Shown in pieces: positions 1-12,905 of a DNA stretch of 64,000 nucleotides. The notes under the pieces are model-generated. The model was not told the DNA's origin and searched no databases. It was given only the letters and a program-made list of their open reading frames with translations. Positions within the stretch are counted from its first letter, which is position 1. The number at the start of each line of letters is the position of its first letter. A program made the position numbers and the translations under genes. Source of the DNA: Anthonomus grandis grandis. Lineage: Eukaryota > Arthropoda > Insecta > Coleoptera > Curculionidae. Where the stretch lies: contig NC_065549.1 of the NCBI RefSeq assembly GCF_022605725.1, forward strand, positions 930,001 to 994,000, read 5' to 3'.

Positions 1-2035
1 ATTTTGTGAAATTTTTAAATTAAAAAACCTGTTTCTCAAAAATAATTTTTTATACTCACAATTTTGAACATTTGCCTTAAATGAAATGTTCAGTCAAATT
101 ATTTCAGAAATACCTATACAAAGTTTTTTAATTTAGGGCATTTGGTAAAATTTCAAAAAAAAAATCTTTAAAAAAAAATTCTCAGTAGTTTTTTAAAAGA
201 TATTCAAAAGAACCTTGAAGAAATTTAAGATTTTGCATATTTTTTCCAAAAACTCTAAAACAAGTGCCTACTCAAATTATTCTAGGAATACGTGTGCACA
301 TTTTCAAAATTTTATTTTGTTCGGTTTGTGAGTTATGAGCATTTTGCGAAATTTTCAAAAAAATGTTAAGCATAATGTTCAGTAAATTTTTTTTAAAAGT
401 CATTTTTTTCCAGATAAAAAAAAATATTTCTAAAAATCTTAAATACATTCTTCAAAAAAACCTTGAAATAGGTGTTCAATATTTTAAGTATTCCTTCAGA
501 AAACGCTGAAATAGGCGTTCAGTAGCGTTATTCCAGAAATACGAATGCAATTTTTTAAAGTTTTAGTTTGTCAGGTTTTTTTTAGTTCGCATTTTGTCAA
601 ATTTTCAAAAAACAAGTCATTTAAAAAAAAATTTACTGTATTGAACATTTTTCAAAAAACGCCGATATAGTGTCCAGTAAAATTATTTCAAGCATGCAAA
701 TGCAAATACAATAATTTTTTTTTATTTCGCCAAATTTTTGAGTTATGGACATTTTGTTAAATTTTCAAAAAAAAAATCAGTTTTTGAAAAATATATTTTT
801 TTTTAAATCCTGGAAATAGGTGTCTAATTAAATTATTTCAGAAATACCTGTATAAATTTGGTCTGCTTTTTGAGTTACAGTCATTTCGGTTTCATTTTCT
901 TGAAAAAATATTCAGCTTTCTCATAAATTCACTGTTTCCTCAATATGTGTGCACTTTTTTATTTTGTCAGGTTTTTGAGTTATCCACATTTTGTAAAATT
1001 TTCAAGCAAAAGTCACCTTATAAAAAATAAAATTTTCTCAATAGTTTGTCCATTTTTCAAAAAATCCTAAAATAGGCGTCACATTATTCCAGAAATACGT
1101 ATGCAAGTTTTCAAAACTTCGTTTTGTTACGTCTTTAAGTTATGGGCATTTTGTAAGATTTAAAAAACAAGTCACTTTTTCAAAAATATTTATTTATTTC
1201 AAAATTTTTAATTTTTTTTTTAAAAACGTTGAAATAAGAATTTAGTAAAATTATTCCAGGAGTAGGTACGTATGCATTTTGTGAAATTTTCAAATGAAAA
1301 ACCTGTTTTTCAAAAATATTTTTTTTTCCCAAAATTTTAAAGATTTGTCCTAAAATAGATGGTCAAGTTATTCCAGGAATACGTATACAAATTTTAGAAA
1401 TTTTATTGTGTAAAGTTTTTTAATTTGGGGCATTTTGTGAAATTTAAAAAATAAATTACTTCTATAAAAAAAACTGTTCTCAATAGTTTTTACATTTTTA
1501 AAAGAACCTTGAAGAAAATTAAGCTTTTTTAAGATTTGGCATATTTTTTCCAATAAGTGTCTAGTCAAATTATTTCAGGAATACGTGTGCAAATTTTCAA
1601 AATTTTATTTTGTCTGGTTTTTAAGTTCTGAGCATTTTGTGAAATTTTAAAAAAATTAATTTTTTCAAAACAAATTTTGTTTCTTATTTAAATTTAGACA
1701 TTTTTTAAAAAATCTAAAATTAGGTATCTAGTTAAACTACTCTAGGAATACGTGTAAACATTTTCAAAATTTTATTTTCGTAGATTTTTAAAATGTAGAT
1801 ACTCTGTAAACTTTTAAAAAAATCATTTTTTTAAGAAAAAAAAAATATTTATAAAAATTTTAAAAAACATTTTTCAAAAAACATTGAAATAGGTATTTAG
1901 TCAAACTATTTTTGTAATACGTATGAAAATGTTCAAAGTTTATTATGTCAGGTTTTTAAAGAATAGATGTTTGATAAAATTTTCAAAAAAAATTAGTAAA
2001 TTTTTCAAAGTAATTTTTATTTTTTTAATATTTCT
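1..2035 (-). repeat. satB satellite array, inverted orientation
   Basis: Diverged tandem copies of an AT-rich monomer. On the minus strand each copy carries recurring phrases such as CCCATAACTCAAAAACC and TTGCACACGTATTCCTGGAA; on the plus strand they read as their complements. Recurrence is roughly every 150-180 bp with many indels. The same family appears in the opposite orientation at 5.3-8.0 kb and inside the kinase intron at 38, 43, 46, 50, 53 and 56 kb. No gene is visible; the short ORFs here are translations of the repeat. Confidence 0.85.
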
Positions 2036-2660
2036 TTTTAAATTTCGTAGTTTGTAGTAGTCCAAGCAGTTAACACGTATGATAAGCGATCTATAGTTTT
2101 TCGCGTGTTTCAAAGGGTTAAAATACAGTTTTTGATTAATAATTTATATCAAAAGAAGTCTTTTAAAATTTGGCATCTTTCAGGCTAAGTATTGACTTAT
2201 TTTAGAATCACTTTTGCCATAAATAAGTAAAATTCAATTTTTATTTCTCTAATTTGTGTACTAAGTTTAACATAAATATAGTGCACGTACGTGATTATTA
2301 CAGTGTTTACATTAACGAGTTTTCTATTGTAAACAGTATTTGTCTGAAATAACTTATATTTAATTCATATATGGGCTAATTTTGAAATTGTGATTAGCTA
2401 ATGTAATAATGGCTGGAGGAAGTACTACGTATAACAATGATCCAGAAAGTAATTGTGCTAAATGTAATTTAGTACTTGATGACATTAAGTCGATAATACA
2501 ATATACCAGGTGTGCTAAGTATTATCATGGAAAGTGTGTTAATGTTGACATGCGCGGTTTTCATTTGAGCAAATCGACATGAAAATGTGAATCGTGTGAT
2601 CCCTCTGCGTTTAGTGATGGTGCATATAAGACAGAGCGCGCTAGGAAAAGAAGCCGCACT
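2036..2660 (+). pseudogene. CR1/Jockey-like non-LTR retrotransposon 5' fragment with PHD-finger ORF1 start
   Basis: About 370 bp of apparent 5' leader is followed by an ATG at 2409 that opens a reading frame with a PHD-type zinc finger, as found at the start of ORF1 in several CR1/Jockey-group elements. Visible ligands are C16 and C19, C35, H40 and C43 (CAKYYHGKC), and C60 and C63 (CESC). Two apparent G-to-A changes break it: Tyr32 (TAT) sits where the first Cys of the second pair belongs, and TGA at 2580-2582 sits where PHD fingers carry their conserved Trp, two residues before CESC. The frame runs into satB at about 2660, so the rest of ORF1 is missing. Element type is from family knowledge; the fragment is clearly non-functional. 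Confidence 0.65.
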
Positions 2661-3660
2661 GTTTTTCAAAAATAATTTTTTTTTCTTAAAATTTTTAAGA
2701 TTTGCCCTGAAATAGATGGTCAAGTTGTTCCAGGAACACGTATACAAATTTTAGAAATTTTATTGTGTAAAGTTTTTTAATTTGGGGCATTTTGTGAAAT
2801 TTAAAAAATAAGTCACTTTTATAAAAGAAATTGCTCTTAATAGTTTTTACGTTTTTAAAAAAAATTTGAAGAAAATTAAGCTTTTTTAAAATTTTGTATA
2901 TTTTTTCCAAAAACTCTAAAATAAGTATCTAGTCAAATTATTTCAGGAATACGTGTGCACATTTTCAAAATTTTAGTTTCGTAGGGTCTTGAAATTAAGG
3001 CATTCAGTAAGATTTTTAAAAAAAGTAATTTTTTTAAGAAAAAGAAATATTTCTAAAAATGTTAAAAAACATTTTTCAAGAAATATAGAAATATTTGTTT
3101 AGTCAAACTATTCCTGTAATACGTATGAAAATGTTCAAAATTTTATCATGACAGATTTTTGGATTTCTATGTATTTGGTAAAATTTTCAAAAGAAATGGG
3201 TATATTTTTGAAAAATATTTTTATTTTCTCAATATTTTAAATATTCCTTAAATAACCCCTAAAATAGGTGTTCAGTAGAATTAATTTTTCTAGAAATACG
3301 TGTGCAATTTTTCAGTTTAATTTTTTCAGGTTTATATGTTATGGGCTATTTTTGAAATTTTTAAAAAACAAAGATCACAAAAAAACAAAAAATCTCGATA
3401 GTTTTAAAATTATTCCAAGCATACAATTTAAAAAATATTTTTTTTTATTGTTGAAAAATCCTGAAAATGGGGGTCTAATCAAATTATTCCAGAAATACCT
3501 ATATAAATTTGGTCAGCTTTTTGAGGTTCGTCATTTTCTTGGAAAAATAATCTGCTTCCTCAAAAGGTCACTTTTTCCTCAATGCCTTTAATTACAATTT
3601 TCGAAAAAAAAACTTTCAAATACAGGTACATCATTAAAATTATTCCTGGAATACGTAAAG
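2660..3660 (-). repeat. satB satellite array, inverted orientation
   Basis: The satellite resumes directly after the retrotransposon fragment. The segment 2660-3250 closely follows 1303-2035 in order and sequence (for example the run TAGATGGTCAAGTT), so the array contains a tandem duplication of several monomers, with the retrotransposon piece lying at the junction. No gene is seen. Confidence 0.8.
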
Positions 3661-5300
3661 AAATTTGTTTACACAAAAAAATTAAGAAGTCTTTTCTTTA
3701 CACAGGTCTCAAGGAGCTTCCTATAGACAGGTCCGAAACTCATTACACTCTGGTATTTTCAACTTTAGTAACAAGAATAATGGTAGATAATTTCCAGGAT
3801 TCAGGAAAAGTAAACTATTAGTAACATCTGAGAGTTGATGACCACCAACATAGGAGACATCACAAACGTTCTTTGACATACCACTTTCACTACCTCCGAC
3901 ACTTTTTATAATTGCTTTCATTTTTGACATGATAACTTTATCTTGTATTAAATCTATATGATAATATATAGAAATGTTATTGGAAAGAATATCGAACAAG
4001 TGGAGGGTGTAAGACGTACATACAAATGTAAAATATACTTTCTGTGAAATCCAGTTTCGATCATCTCCGAAACACGTACAGCCGATCATCTCGCAATCAG
4101 GATACGCGTAATACAGACGAAACCCGGTTCTCCACTATAAAATAATGCACACGACGTAAATGGAAACTGCTGCTACTGAGGCTCCAATGGAATTCCGAAT
4201 CACTTACCGTCGAATTAAATATTCATTGACGTTTTCGGTGGGATCGCGCTCCTTTCCTCCATGACAACATTATGCCATCAACACCGCACCATCGGGGCAA
4301 AGTGTTACATCCAATCGCTCTTTTAAATTGTTCCATTGAGGGGGTGTTTTATCGAAGGGATTTTTCGGGTTTTATTGAGGCATGTTTGCCCCATTTCAAT
4401 GCTACACGTGAGTGTCTCTTAAAACCCTCCCGGTATCGATACGATTTATTCATTACTAAGAAACATGGTAATGGTAATTCCGTGATCCAAAGATGGGGCA
4501 GTTGATTGACGTTTAAAATCGTAAATCAACGTGAATATTTTAGTAATTATTGACTAAATAATGTCATTGGTTTAAAGGAATCATTAGTTCGTCGGAGCTA
4601 TACAAGCCGTGACTCCGTTTGGGTGGGCTTTAATTGCATTTTGAATGATTTCTCTGTTTCTGGGCTCGGTTTTCGATTAGCTAGCAAAGGCTTTTTTTAA
4701 TAGTCTTTTTTATGTCTTAATAAACTGTTAATTATTTTCAGGTACTAAAATTCCAAAATATTGACAATAAAATTGGTGCCTGTGGTATGTAGGAAGCCTA
4801 ATAAATGTAAATTAAAAATGATTCGGGTGGTATTTAAGAAGTGAAATGTCGCAGGTTACGAGCAATAATAAGGAAACGACAGGATGTAAAAAAAATACAG
4901 TTTTTAGAATTTTTTTAGTTATTTATTTATTTGTCCAATAGAAAAATCTAATTACAGAGCAAATATAGAAGTAAACCTAATAATGCTATTAAGTACTAAT
5001 CACTACCATAATGTTTCTATAGAATGTATTAAACTTAAATAATATTAGTGCAGAAAAGAAATTTTTGGAGATTGCATCATATAAAGAGAAAAGTACTTAA
5101 AGATTACTTAAATTATACGATTTCTTAGTAATATTAATTATGATTGTCTGATAATATAAAGTTTTCGTAATCGTTAATTGCCACAAGGTGTTCGAAAATC
5201 TATTATTGATAAAAGGTATAGAGAATCAATAAGATAATGAACTGTTAAAAAAATTACGATAATAAAAAAACCATTAATAAACTCCCCCTTGTGGACAACA
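3660..5300. other. low-copy intergenic DNA with a GC-richer island (about 4080-4680)
   Basis: This stretch shows no repetition within the window. About 4080-4680 is clearly richer in G and C than its surroundings; the remainder is AT-rich. A 122-codon minus-strand frame at 3721-4089 and a 77-codon plus-strand frame at 4272-4505 have no motif I recognise. The island could be a regulatory region or an old coding remnant, but nothing in the sequence decides this. Confidence 0.4.
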
Positions 5301-5645
5301 TCGCATTCTTCAAGGTGATTTCTTTCAAAAAAAATTTAGAAAATTCCTATAATTTAACGATTTCCAAAAATAAAATTTTAAAAATTTGCACACGTATTCC
5401 TGGAATGACTTGACTTGACACGTATTGCAGGGTTTTTTAAAAAATAATTAAAATTTTTGAGAAAAAAAAAAAATTCAAAAAGTTACTTTTTTTTTAAATT
5501 TTACAACAAATTGATAAATAAAAAAATTAAAATTTAAAAATTTACGTACTAATTCCTGGAATAATTTGATTAGACACATATTTCAGCGTTATTTGAAATA
5601 TATCCAAAAATTTGAAAAAAAAAAATTTGGAAAAGTGACTATTTT
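5300..5645 (+). repeat. satB satellite, forward orientation
   Basis: About two monomers with TTTGCACACGTATTCCTGGAA-type phrases on the plus strand, opposite in orientation to the array at 1-3660. They end where retrotransposon coding sequence starts. Confidence 0.8.
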
Positions 5646-5647
5646 CT

Positions 5648-6912
5648 GTATTGTACCATGCTCCACAAAGACAGGATGCTGCCTTTATTGCATTTTTTGA
5701 AAAGTACCTAGACGAAGTAAGCGATTTTAATGGCACTATTATTATTTTGGGAGATTTTAATCTGGATTTACTTAAAAACTCATTTTATGCTGACAAAATA
5801 AAGGATGTTATATTTTCCAGTGGATTTACACGAATTGTAAAATCGCCTACAAGAAAAGTACCTACGAGCCAGACGCTTATTGATTATGTAGTACCTAACG
5901 ATAAAAATGTACCTCTTAAAGTTCATTTAACACCGAAAATCAGTGACCATTCCATTATCTCGATTAATGTTGATCATCAAAATATAGTGACTCCGAATAT
6001 AACTACTTTGAAAAGATCTACTAAACATTATAACTCAGATCAATTGCAACATGATAATATTAGTACACCTTGGAACACCAGCATTTCAGATGTTAATTTA
6101 CAAGCAGAAGCCTTCATCTTCTCTATTACATCAAGCCTCAACAAAATGTGTCCCATGATCCCAAAAATATCAAGATAAGAAGTGGATTAACTCGCAAATT
6201 AAAAATCTAATGCGTGAGAGGGATAGTCTGTATAAAAGAGCCATTTTACATAAAAGTGAAGACATATGGGCAGAGTATAAATCAAGACGAAATGCTATCG
6301 TGAGTAAAATTAGAAATGAGAAAGACAATTATTTTGCTGCAATTATAGATAAAAATCGAAAAAATCCAAGGGAGCTATGGAAAAATCTGAAGACCCTTCT
6401 GTCGGGTAAAACTGAAGCAATACAGAGCGAAATTCTCGTTGGAACAAAGATTGAGACTGACGTGGCAGCAATAGCACATCAATTTAATCATTTTTTTATA
6501 GAGTAGTATCAGTGATATTATTCAAAATATACCGCAACAAAATATAGTTAGCAATGCCCCAAGAAGTCCAACCTCAACTAATATTCTCCAGAATTTTGAA
6601 CCAATATCAATGGCTAAATTGAGACAAGTCGTTAAAAAATGTAGGCGGGGGTGAAGATGATATATCCAAACAGATTCTTTGTGATGTTTTTCATGTTGCT
6701 GGAAATAGGCTGTTGGACGTCGTAAACACCTCACTTTCAAATGGCGTCTTCCCGGAGTCCTGGAAGATATCACATAACAGTTATTCCTGTCCCAAAGGTG
6801 CCAAATACCAAGTTGTCTAATGAGTTTCGTCCTATCAATACTGTTCCTATATATGAAAAGGTGTTAGAAGTATGTGTAATAGAGCAATTACTGCAGTTTT
6901 GTGACTGATGAA
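5648..6912 (+). pseudogene. Non-LTR retrotransposon ORF2 fragment: endonuclease plus start of reverse transcriptase
   Basis: The first frame (5651-6178) starts inside an apurinic-type endonuclease domain (EEP fold) at YHAPQ, then shows the catalytic motifs GDFNLD (about residue 35) and SDHSII. A frame slip near 6176 leads to a second frame (about 6179-6506, WINSQIKNLMRERDSLYKRA), the usual linker between endonuclease and RT. Further slips near 6506, 6645 and 6770 are needed to read on to FRPINTVPIYEKVLE, the first RT block. The sequence stops there and satB resumes at about 6912, so the first half of the endonuclease and nearly all of the RT are missing. The type fits CR1/Jockey-like elements and could be the same family as the PHD-bearing piece at 2.4 kb. 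It is dead. Confidence 0.85.
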
Positions 6913-7960
6913 TGAAAATTTGCACACGTATTCCTGGAATAATTTGACTATACACGTATTTCAGCGTTTTTTTTCAACATATCAAAAATTTTGAAAAAAC
7001 AAAATATTTTTTATTGTATTTATTTATTATTCTTTTTTAATTTTAGAAAATACCCACAACTCAAGAATTTATTAAAATAAAATTTTGTAAATTTGCACAC
7101 GTATTCCTGGAATAATTAAATTAGACACGTATTGCAGTTTTCTCAAAAATAATTAAAATTTTTGAGAAAAAAAATATTTGAAAAGTGACTTTTTTTCTAA
7201 TTTTACAACAAACTGATAAATAAAAAAATTAAAATTTAAAAATGTACGTACTTATTCTTGGAATTACTTGACTAGACACGTATTTTAGGACTTTTTGAAA
7301 AATATGTAATGAAAATAAAATTAATTTTTAAAAAAGGCGATTTCTGCTCAAAAAATCTTAGAAAATGCCTATAATTCAACAATTAATAATTTTCACACGT
7401 ATTCCTAGAATTATTTGCCTAAAAATTTAATTTAGAATTTTTTGAAATTTTTTTAAAACGTTGAGTAAAAAAATTATCTTGGAAAAAGTGACTTTTATTT
7501 TTAAATCTCACAAATTGTCCATAACTCAAAAAACAGACAAAATTAAATTTTGCACTTATATTCCTGGAACAATTTGATTAGACACTTACTTAAGAATTTT
7601 TTTTAAAATTTATAAAGTGAAAGGAAAATATGAATTTTTAAAAAAGGTGATTTTTTCCCAAAAAGGTTTACAAAATGTCCATAATTTAATAATTAGCAAA
7701 AATAATATTTTGAAAATTTGCACAAGTATTCCTGGAAGAATTTCACTTAACACGTATTTTTGCATTTTTTAAAAAATGTTCAAAATTTTGAGAAAAAAAA
7801 ATATTTGAAAATCTACATTTTTTTTTAAATTTTACAAAATGCTTATAGCTCAAAAAATTATAAAAAAATATTTTTGAAAATTTGCATACGTATTCCTGAA
7901 ATAATTTTATTGGACACCTATTTTAGGATTTTTCAAAAAAAAATCATCAGAATCACAAGT
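6912..7960 (+). repeat. satB satellite array, forward orientation
   Basis: Six to seven monomers; the ATTCCTGGAA-like phrase recurs near 6930, 7101, 7252, 7401, 7561, 7728 and 7892, a spacing of about 150-170 bp. Each monomer also contains a version of CATAACTCAAAAA and TTAGACACGTATT. No gene is seen. Confidence 0.85.
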
Positions 7961-9300
7961 TTACTGGTGGCCATAATATTTATTCGAATATTTAGGAAAC
8001 TTGATAAAATGAATAAAAGCCAAAATTTCCTAATTTTTGGATTTGAATTTATCGAAAAATCCGAAAATTTCCCCTTTTTTATGAAATCAGAAATTTTCTT
8101 TTTTTTTAATGTTTAAAATCCTCATAAAAAAATACTGTCTTATCTTACTGTCATTTCTGCTTGCATTCAGTTCAAAATTTATTCCACCAGGTTCACATTC
8201 ATGTCTATTATTAACTATAATTAAATATATATATATTATTATAATCTATTATTATTTATATATTATTTATTTATTATTATAATTTATTACTACTATAATT
8301 AATTAAATACTAAGAAAAAGCAAAAAATAAATAAAACAAATTAGTATTTCAACTTAAACAATCTTGGTCCTAAAAAATTACCTTACGATAATTCTATATA
8401 AAGCAGAAAAGCTAATAAATTAGTACAATTTTAGCAAATTAAAGTAGTTTCTCGACATTTCAAAATAATCCCTAAGAAGAACCTGCTGAGCCTTCAAAAA
8501 TGAGTTCAATGTTGGGCCTAAAATATGTGAGGAAAAAAATTAATCACTTTTCTATGTAATATTTCAGCCTTTTTTTAAAAAATCAAATAATTTTTATTGT
8601 TTCTCAATGGTAAGCAAGTGATATTCTTAATCATTAAAAATAGAAAGAAAATTTTATGGTTTGGTTCTAAGAAAGCTTAAAAAAAAAGTGAACCGCTTAG
8701 GATGCACAGGTAAGATGATAAGAGGAATACTCTAAGTTTAGAAGGACTCAGTGCCCTTTCCCTCATCCATGATGCTCGAATCCCAACATGGTTTATCCAG
8801 GACTCACAAATCTATTTAAGACTATTTAAAGACAAAACTAGGTCCTTTCAGTACAGTATCATAGTCTCCTTTATGTCTCATTTTGGTTTGTTAACTCCTT
8901 GTTTTAATGTATATTTTCGCGTCAAAAAGAAAGTTTCCTTCGTCGACTTTCCTTTAACGAAACTGAGGGCGGCAAACAAAGAAGAGCTTCGGTTGCCTTT
9001 CCAGGGCCGGTTTTCCCCGATAATAAAAAAAAAAGTAGTTTCACGATTCTTTTGACATTGCTCCGTTCACCGACGGAGTTAATGCCTTGCTCCTTTGAAC
9101 TTTTGTATTTGTAATTATCGCTTTTCCACGGCGAAAGACAGAGAGAGAATGGAAGAGGTTAATAAAACACGAAGTTTTGCTTCTTTGCGGATCCCGATCC
9201 TGTTTGAAGTTTTCTCGGGGAGTATTCACTAGCGAAGCAGGATTTCTTTTCTTTGCGGATATCAATTTGGGCCATTTCATCAAAGGCTCTTAAGTATATA
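7960..9300. other. AT-rich spacer followed by a GC-richer low-copy island (about 8700-9290)
   Basis: The segment 7960-8690 is AT-rich with a low-complexity TA/TTA run at 8224-8310. From about 8700 the composition shifts to mixed, with runs such as GGGCGGCAAACAAAGAAGAG and CCAGGGCCGGTTTTCCCC. Frames at 8873-9055 (plus) and 9041-9283 (minus) have no recognisable domain. I see no convincing gene; conserved non-coding DNA is possible. Confidence 0.35.
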
Positions 9301-9309
9301 AAAAGGTTA

Positions 9310-11110
9310 TAGCTACTCAAATAAACTTTATTTTATGTCTTTAGCTTATATAGATCAAAAGATATCAGCTAAAAACCTCGAGGTTGATGTAGCAAGAGCC
9401 AGCTGTCGTGATGCAATATTCAACTGGCAATAACTCCTAACCTATCATTGATAATTAAAAAAATTCAAAAGAGTCTTCTAGGAAATAATGCAATATTCAA
9501 CTTTGCTTATTATAATTATGACTGTAAATAGATTTCTACAGAAGATATAGATTGTTTTTGTGCCATGACTTCTTTAAAGAAGGCACCATGGATAAAACCT
9601 AACATATCTCCAATGGTATTAGATTTAGAGCTTTAATGGTAATTATCAATATTATAATGCTCACCATAGCAAACTAAATAAAGTTTATTTCACGTTTCTA
9701 GCTTTAATAAATCAAAAGTTATCAGCCAAAAACCTTGAGGTTGTCGCAGCAAGGTCCAACTGACGTGAAGCAAAATTCAACTGGAGGTAACTCCTAACCT
9801 ATCAATGATAATTAAAAAAATTAAAAAGATTATTTTAGGAAATGATGCAGTCTTTGACTTTAGATATTATGATCATAACCGTAGATCAACTTTCACAGAA
9901 AATATAAGCAGTTATTGTGTATTAGCTTCTTTAAAAGAGGTATTACGTATAAAAGCTGAGATATCTCAAATGGTATTTAATTTAACGCCTTAACAGTTAT
10001 TATCAATATTATAGTGCTCAATATACCTAGTCAAATAAAGCTTATTTCACGTTTCTAGCTTTAATAGATCAAAAGTTATCAGATAAAAACCTTGAGGTTG
10101 ACGTAGTAAGGTTCAGCTGATGTGAAGCAAAATTCAACTGGCAATAACTCATTACCTATCAATAATATTTATAAAATTGAAAAACAGTCTTCTAGGAAAT
10201 AATGCACTTTTCAATTTTGCTTATTATAATCTTGACTGTAAATAGACTTTCACAGAAGATATAAGAAATTTTAGTGCCATGACTTCTTTGAAGGAAACTC
10301 TATATATAAAACCTAAAATATCTCCAATGGTATTGCATTTAGAGCTTTAGTAATTATTATCAATATTATAATGCTTATCATGACTAATCAAATAAAATTT
10401 ATTTTACGTTTCTAGCTTTAATAGAACACAAGTTATCCACCAAAAATCTGGAGGTTGTCGAAGCAAAGGCCAGCTGGCGTGAAGCAAAATTCAACTGGCG
10501 ATAACTCCTAACATATTAATGATACTTAAAAAATCTAAAAATACCCTTCTAGAAAAATATACAAGCTTTAACTTCGGTTATTATAATTTTGACTGTAAAT
10601 AGACTTCCACAGAAGATATAGGGAACTTTTATGTTAAGGGCTCCTTGAACGAATCGCAATGTATAAAACCAAAGATATCTCTAATGGTATTCGGTTTTGA
10701 GCTTCAATGGTTATTATCATTATCATACTCCTTACTACAGTTAACTAAATAAAATTTATTTCAGGTCTCTACCTTAAGTAAATTAAAAATTATCAATCAA
10801 ACACTCTGAGCAAGACGCAGCAAAGTTTGGCTGACGTAAAGCAAAAATCAAACGGGTATAGCTCTTAAACTGATGGTGCTACTGTAAACATTTAAAAAGA
10901 TTCTGATACATAATCAATTACTCTACTACTTTGTTTATAACATAGAAAACTGTAGATGGACTTCTACAAAAGGTACATAGAGTTATTATGTTGTCACTTC
11001 TTTATATGTAAAACACTCACTATATCTCAAATGCAGTTGGGTTTAGCACTAAGATAATATTTATCAAAATTGTAGGGCAGTAAGCAAATAAAGTTTACAT
11101 AATTTGCCTT
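9310..11110 (+). repeat. 356-bp tandem repeat, five monomers
   Basis: The phrase AATAAAGTTTATTTCACG and variants recurs at about 9321, 9676, 10034, 10391, 10747 and 11086, giving monomers of 355, 357, 357, 356 and 339 bp. Each contains ATAACTCCTAACCTATCA, CTTCTAGGAAATAATGCA, CTTCCACAGAAGATATA and TATCTCCAATGGTATT. Identity drops toward the right end. A detached piece lies at 17.47-17.89 kb. No open frame spans a monomer. Confidence 0.9.
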
Positions 11111-12540
11111 TATTTACTAAAAGTATTGTCAGGCAACTGGTAGTCGTTATCACACTAAAATTATCAAACGATATTTTCCAATTTGAACTGATTTTCCCTT
11201 GGGAAACGTTCGTTTGATTAAGGCTGCTATGCATTATTTATGAATGATGAATTTTATGTCTTTAACGAGGAGGGCCCTCGTTAGTTCACTAAAAATAACA
11301 ATTCAATTTTGTGAGAAATCGATTTGAAATCGTGAAATGTGGATAGCGTCCAATTAAGTTATGCTTTTATTGCTTTCGCTCTATTAGGACCCGGATTGTA
11401 TTTAAATTGTAAGTTTTTTGTTGTAGTTATTTGAGGATTAGGTGTGGTTTTATGCCACAATATTAGGAGAAAGTTGAAGGTCTCAGTTTGTCGTTGTAAA
11501 TCGATAACATGGAAATAATATGCCTGAATATATTTCTTATAATTTTATTCATTTTTAAATTCATACGTTTTAAAGACCTTAAAGTCAGTTTTATATTTTC
11601 CAACTATTGAAATAATGCTTAAAGACTAAGTGTCTTGGCTGTAAAAATGTCAATCAATCAATCTTCTATGATTAATTTAAGTGATAAAACAAAAATGAAA
11701 TTATTGATTAATAAACGAGATTATATGCGGGCACAGTTCATCTGAACATAAATAAAACAGGCATAATTTAATTGGATTTTGAGACTTAAAAAATACTTTC
11801 ATACAGTTCTGTGCCCACAAGAGCGTCCATAATTGCTTTGAATATATTAAAGACTCAAAACATTTCAGATTTATGTAAATAGACCTGCGGCATCGGGATT
11901 TATCCACCAAAAAAAAAAAAACCGACCCACGCCCTCGTTTATTTGGCCACATAAATAAGACATAACGTTAATTTTAATTTTAAATTTAATCGATTTGTAG
12001 CAAGCAGTTTAAAAAATGCTCGTTTGCCTAATATAATGCCTAACGTATAACTGAAATCTATGTTTAATAATAAATTGTTTCTGATTTATCCAGGTATACT
12101 CCATAATAATTAACGAGGCTAATCTTAAAAGCACGTCAAAGCTTCCCGGGCACGGATTTACGTTCCGCCCCGGTTTTCCCCTATTTAAAAATGTACACGT
12201 AAATCTAAATTTCGGTTTTAGAGTAAAGTTGGCCTAATCCCGGATGCAGCAGAACAACCCCGGCTAGAGCAGGAGCACTATGTATATACTACGTCGGCCG
12301 ACATCTTTTATTCATCACGCCGCTGATTCGCCTAATAGAATTTTCGATTAGTTTCTTTTCTCGCCCCGGCAAATTCTCTACTTCTTGTTTCTTGTTCCGG
12401 GGGAGAGTCGGGCCTTAAGTAATGCGTTAACGTATTTATTTCAACCGGCACTAATTAACCGTATTGAATGAGAGACAATGAAAGATGCAGAAATCTGTAA
12501 TTTATTTTTCTAATGAGACTTGTCGTATGTAGGGAGCTTT
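11110..12540. other. low-copy DNA with a GC-richer island at about 12100-12480
   Basis: No repeat structure is visible. The island holds CCGGGCACGGATTTACGTTC, CCCCGGCTAGAGCAGG and ACGTCGGCCGACATC, compositionally unlike its AT-rich surroundings. A minus-strand 83-codon frame at 11701-11952 has no motif. The islands at 4.1, 8.7, 20.1 and 26.4 kb have the same character. No gene is supported. Confidence 0.35.
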
Positions 12541-12544
12541 TTGA

Positions 12545-12905
12545 TTAAAAAATATACCTGAAATACATAAAAAAGCCTTAAAAAAATATAAAAAATTACT
12601 TGAATGTTCTGGTATTAGACTTTAAAGCCCCTAAAAAACGTGATAGGTAACTGGAAATGCCTAAGACGTTCAAAAATAGTGTCAAATGCCTGGAAGTAAA
12701 TTGTAATTTATTTGAAATATTAAAAGCACTTGAACGTTTTATTATTTTTCTATTAAGACACTTATTCTTCAAGCATCATTTCCAATACCTGAAATACATA
12801 AAAACTTATTTGAGTTTCTGTGCATTTAAGGTGTAAAAATGACTTCATAAGCCCTGAAAAACATGAAACAGTAACTAAAAATACCTAGACAACATTTTAA
12901 ATCAA
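12545..12905. repeat. degenerate two-copy repeat, about 230 bp
   Basis: ACCTGAAATACATAAAAA occurs near 12557 and again near 12788, followed in both by a run of AAGCCCCTAAAAAACGTGA or AAGCCCTGAAAAACATGA and then GGTAACTGGAAATGCCTA or CAGTAACTAAAAATACCTA. These are two diverged copies of one unit. AAATGCCTGGAAG inside recalls the satA core found in the kinase intron. From 12905 to 13206 nothing is recognised. Confidence 0.6.

Noticed and set aside
3721..4089. 122-codon minus-strand ORF (MIGCTCFGDDRNW...)
   Set aside because: No motif or family resemblance. In AT-rich DNA of this length one ORF of that size by chance is not surprising, so it is not annotated as a gene.
4272..4505. 77-codon plus-strand ORF in the GC-richer island
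   Set aside because: No recognisable domain, no splice context and no neighbouring coding signal.
11701..11952. 83-codon minus-strand ORF
   Set aside because: Contains a homopolymer-derived FFF stretch and no motif; likely chance.
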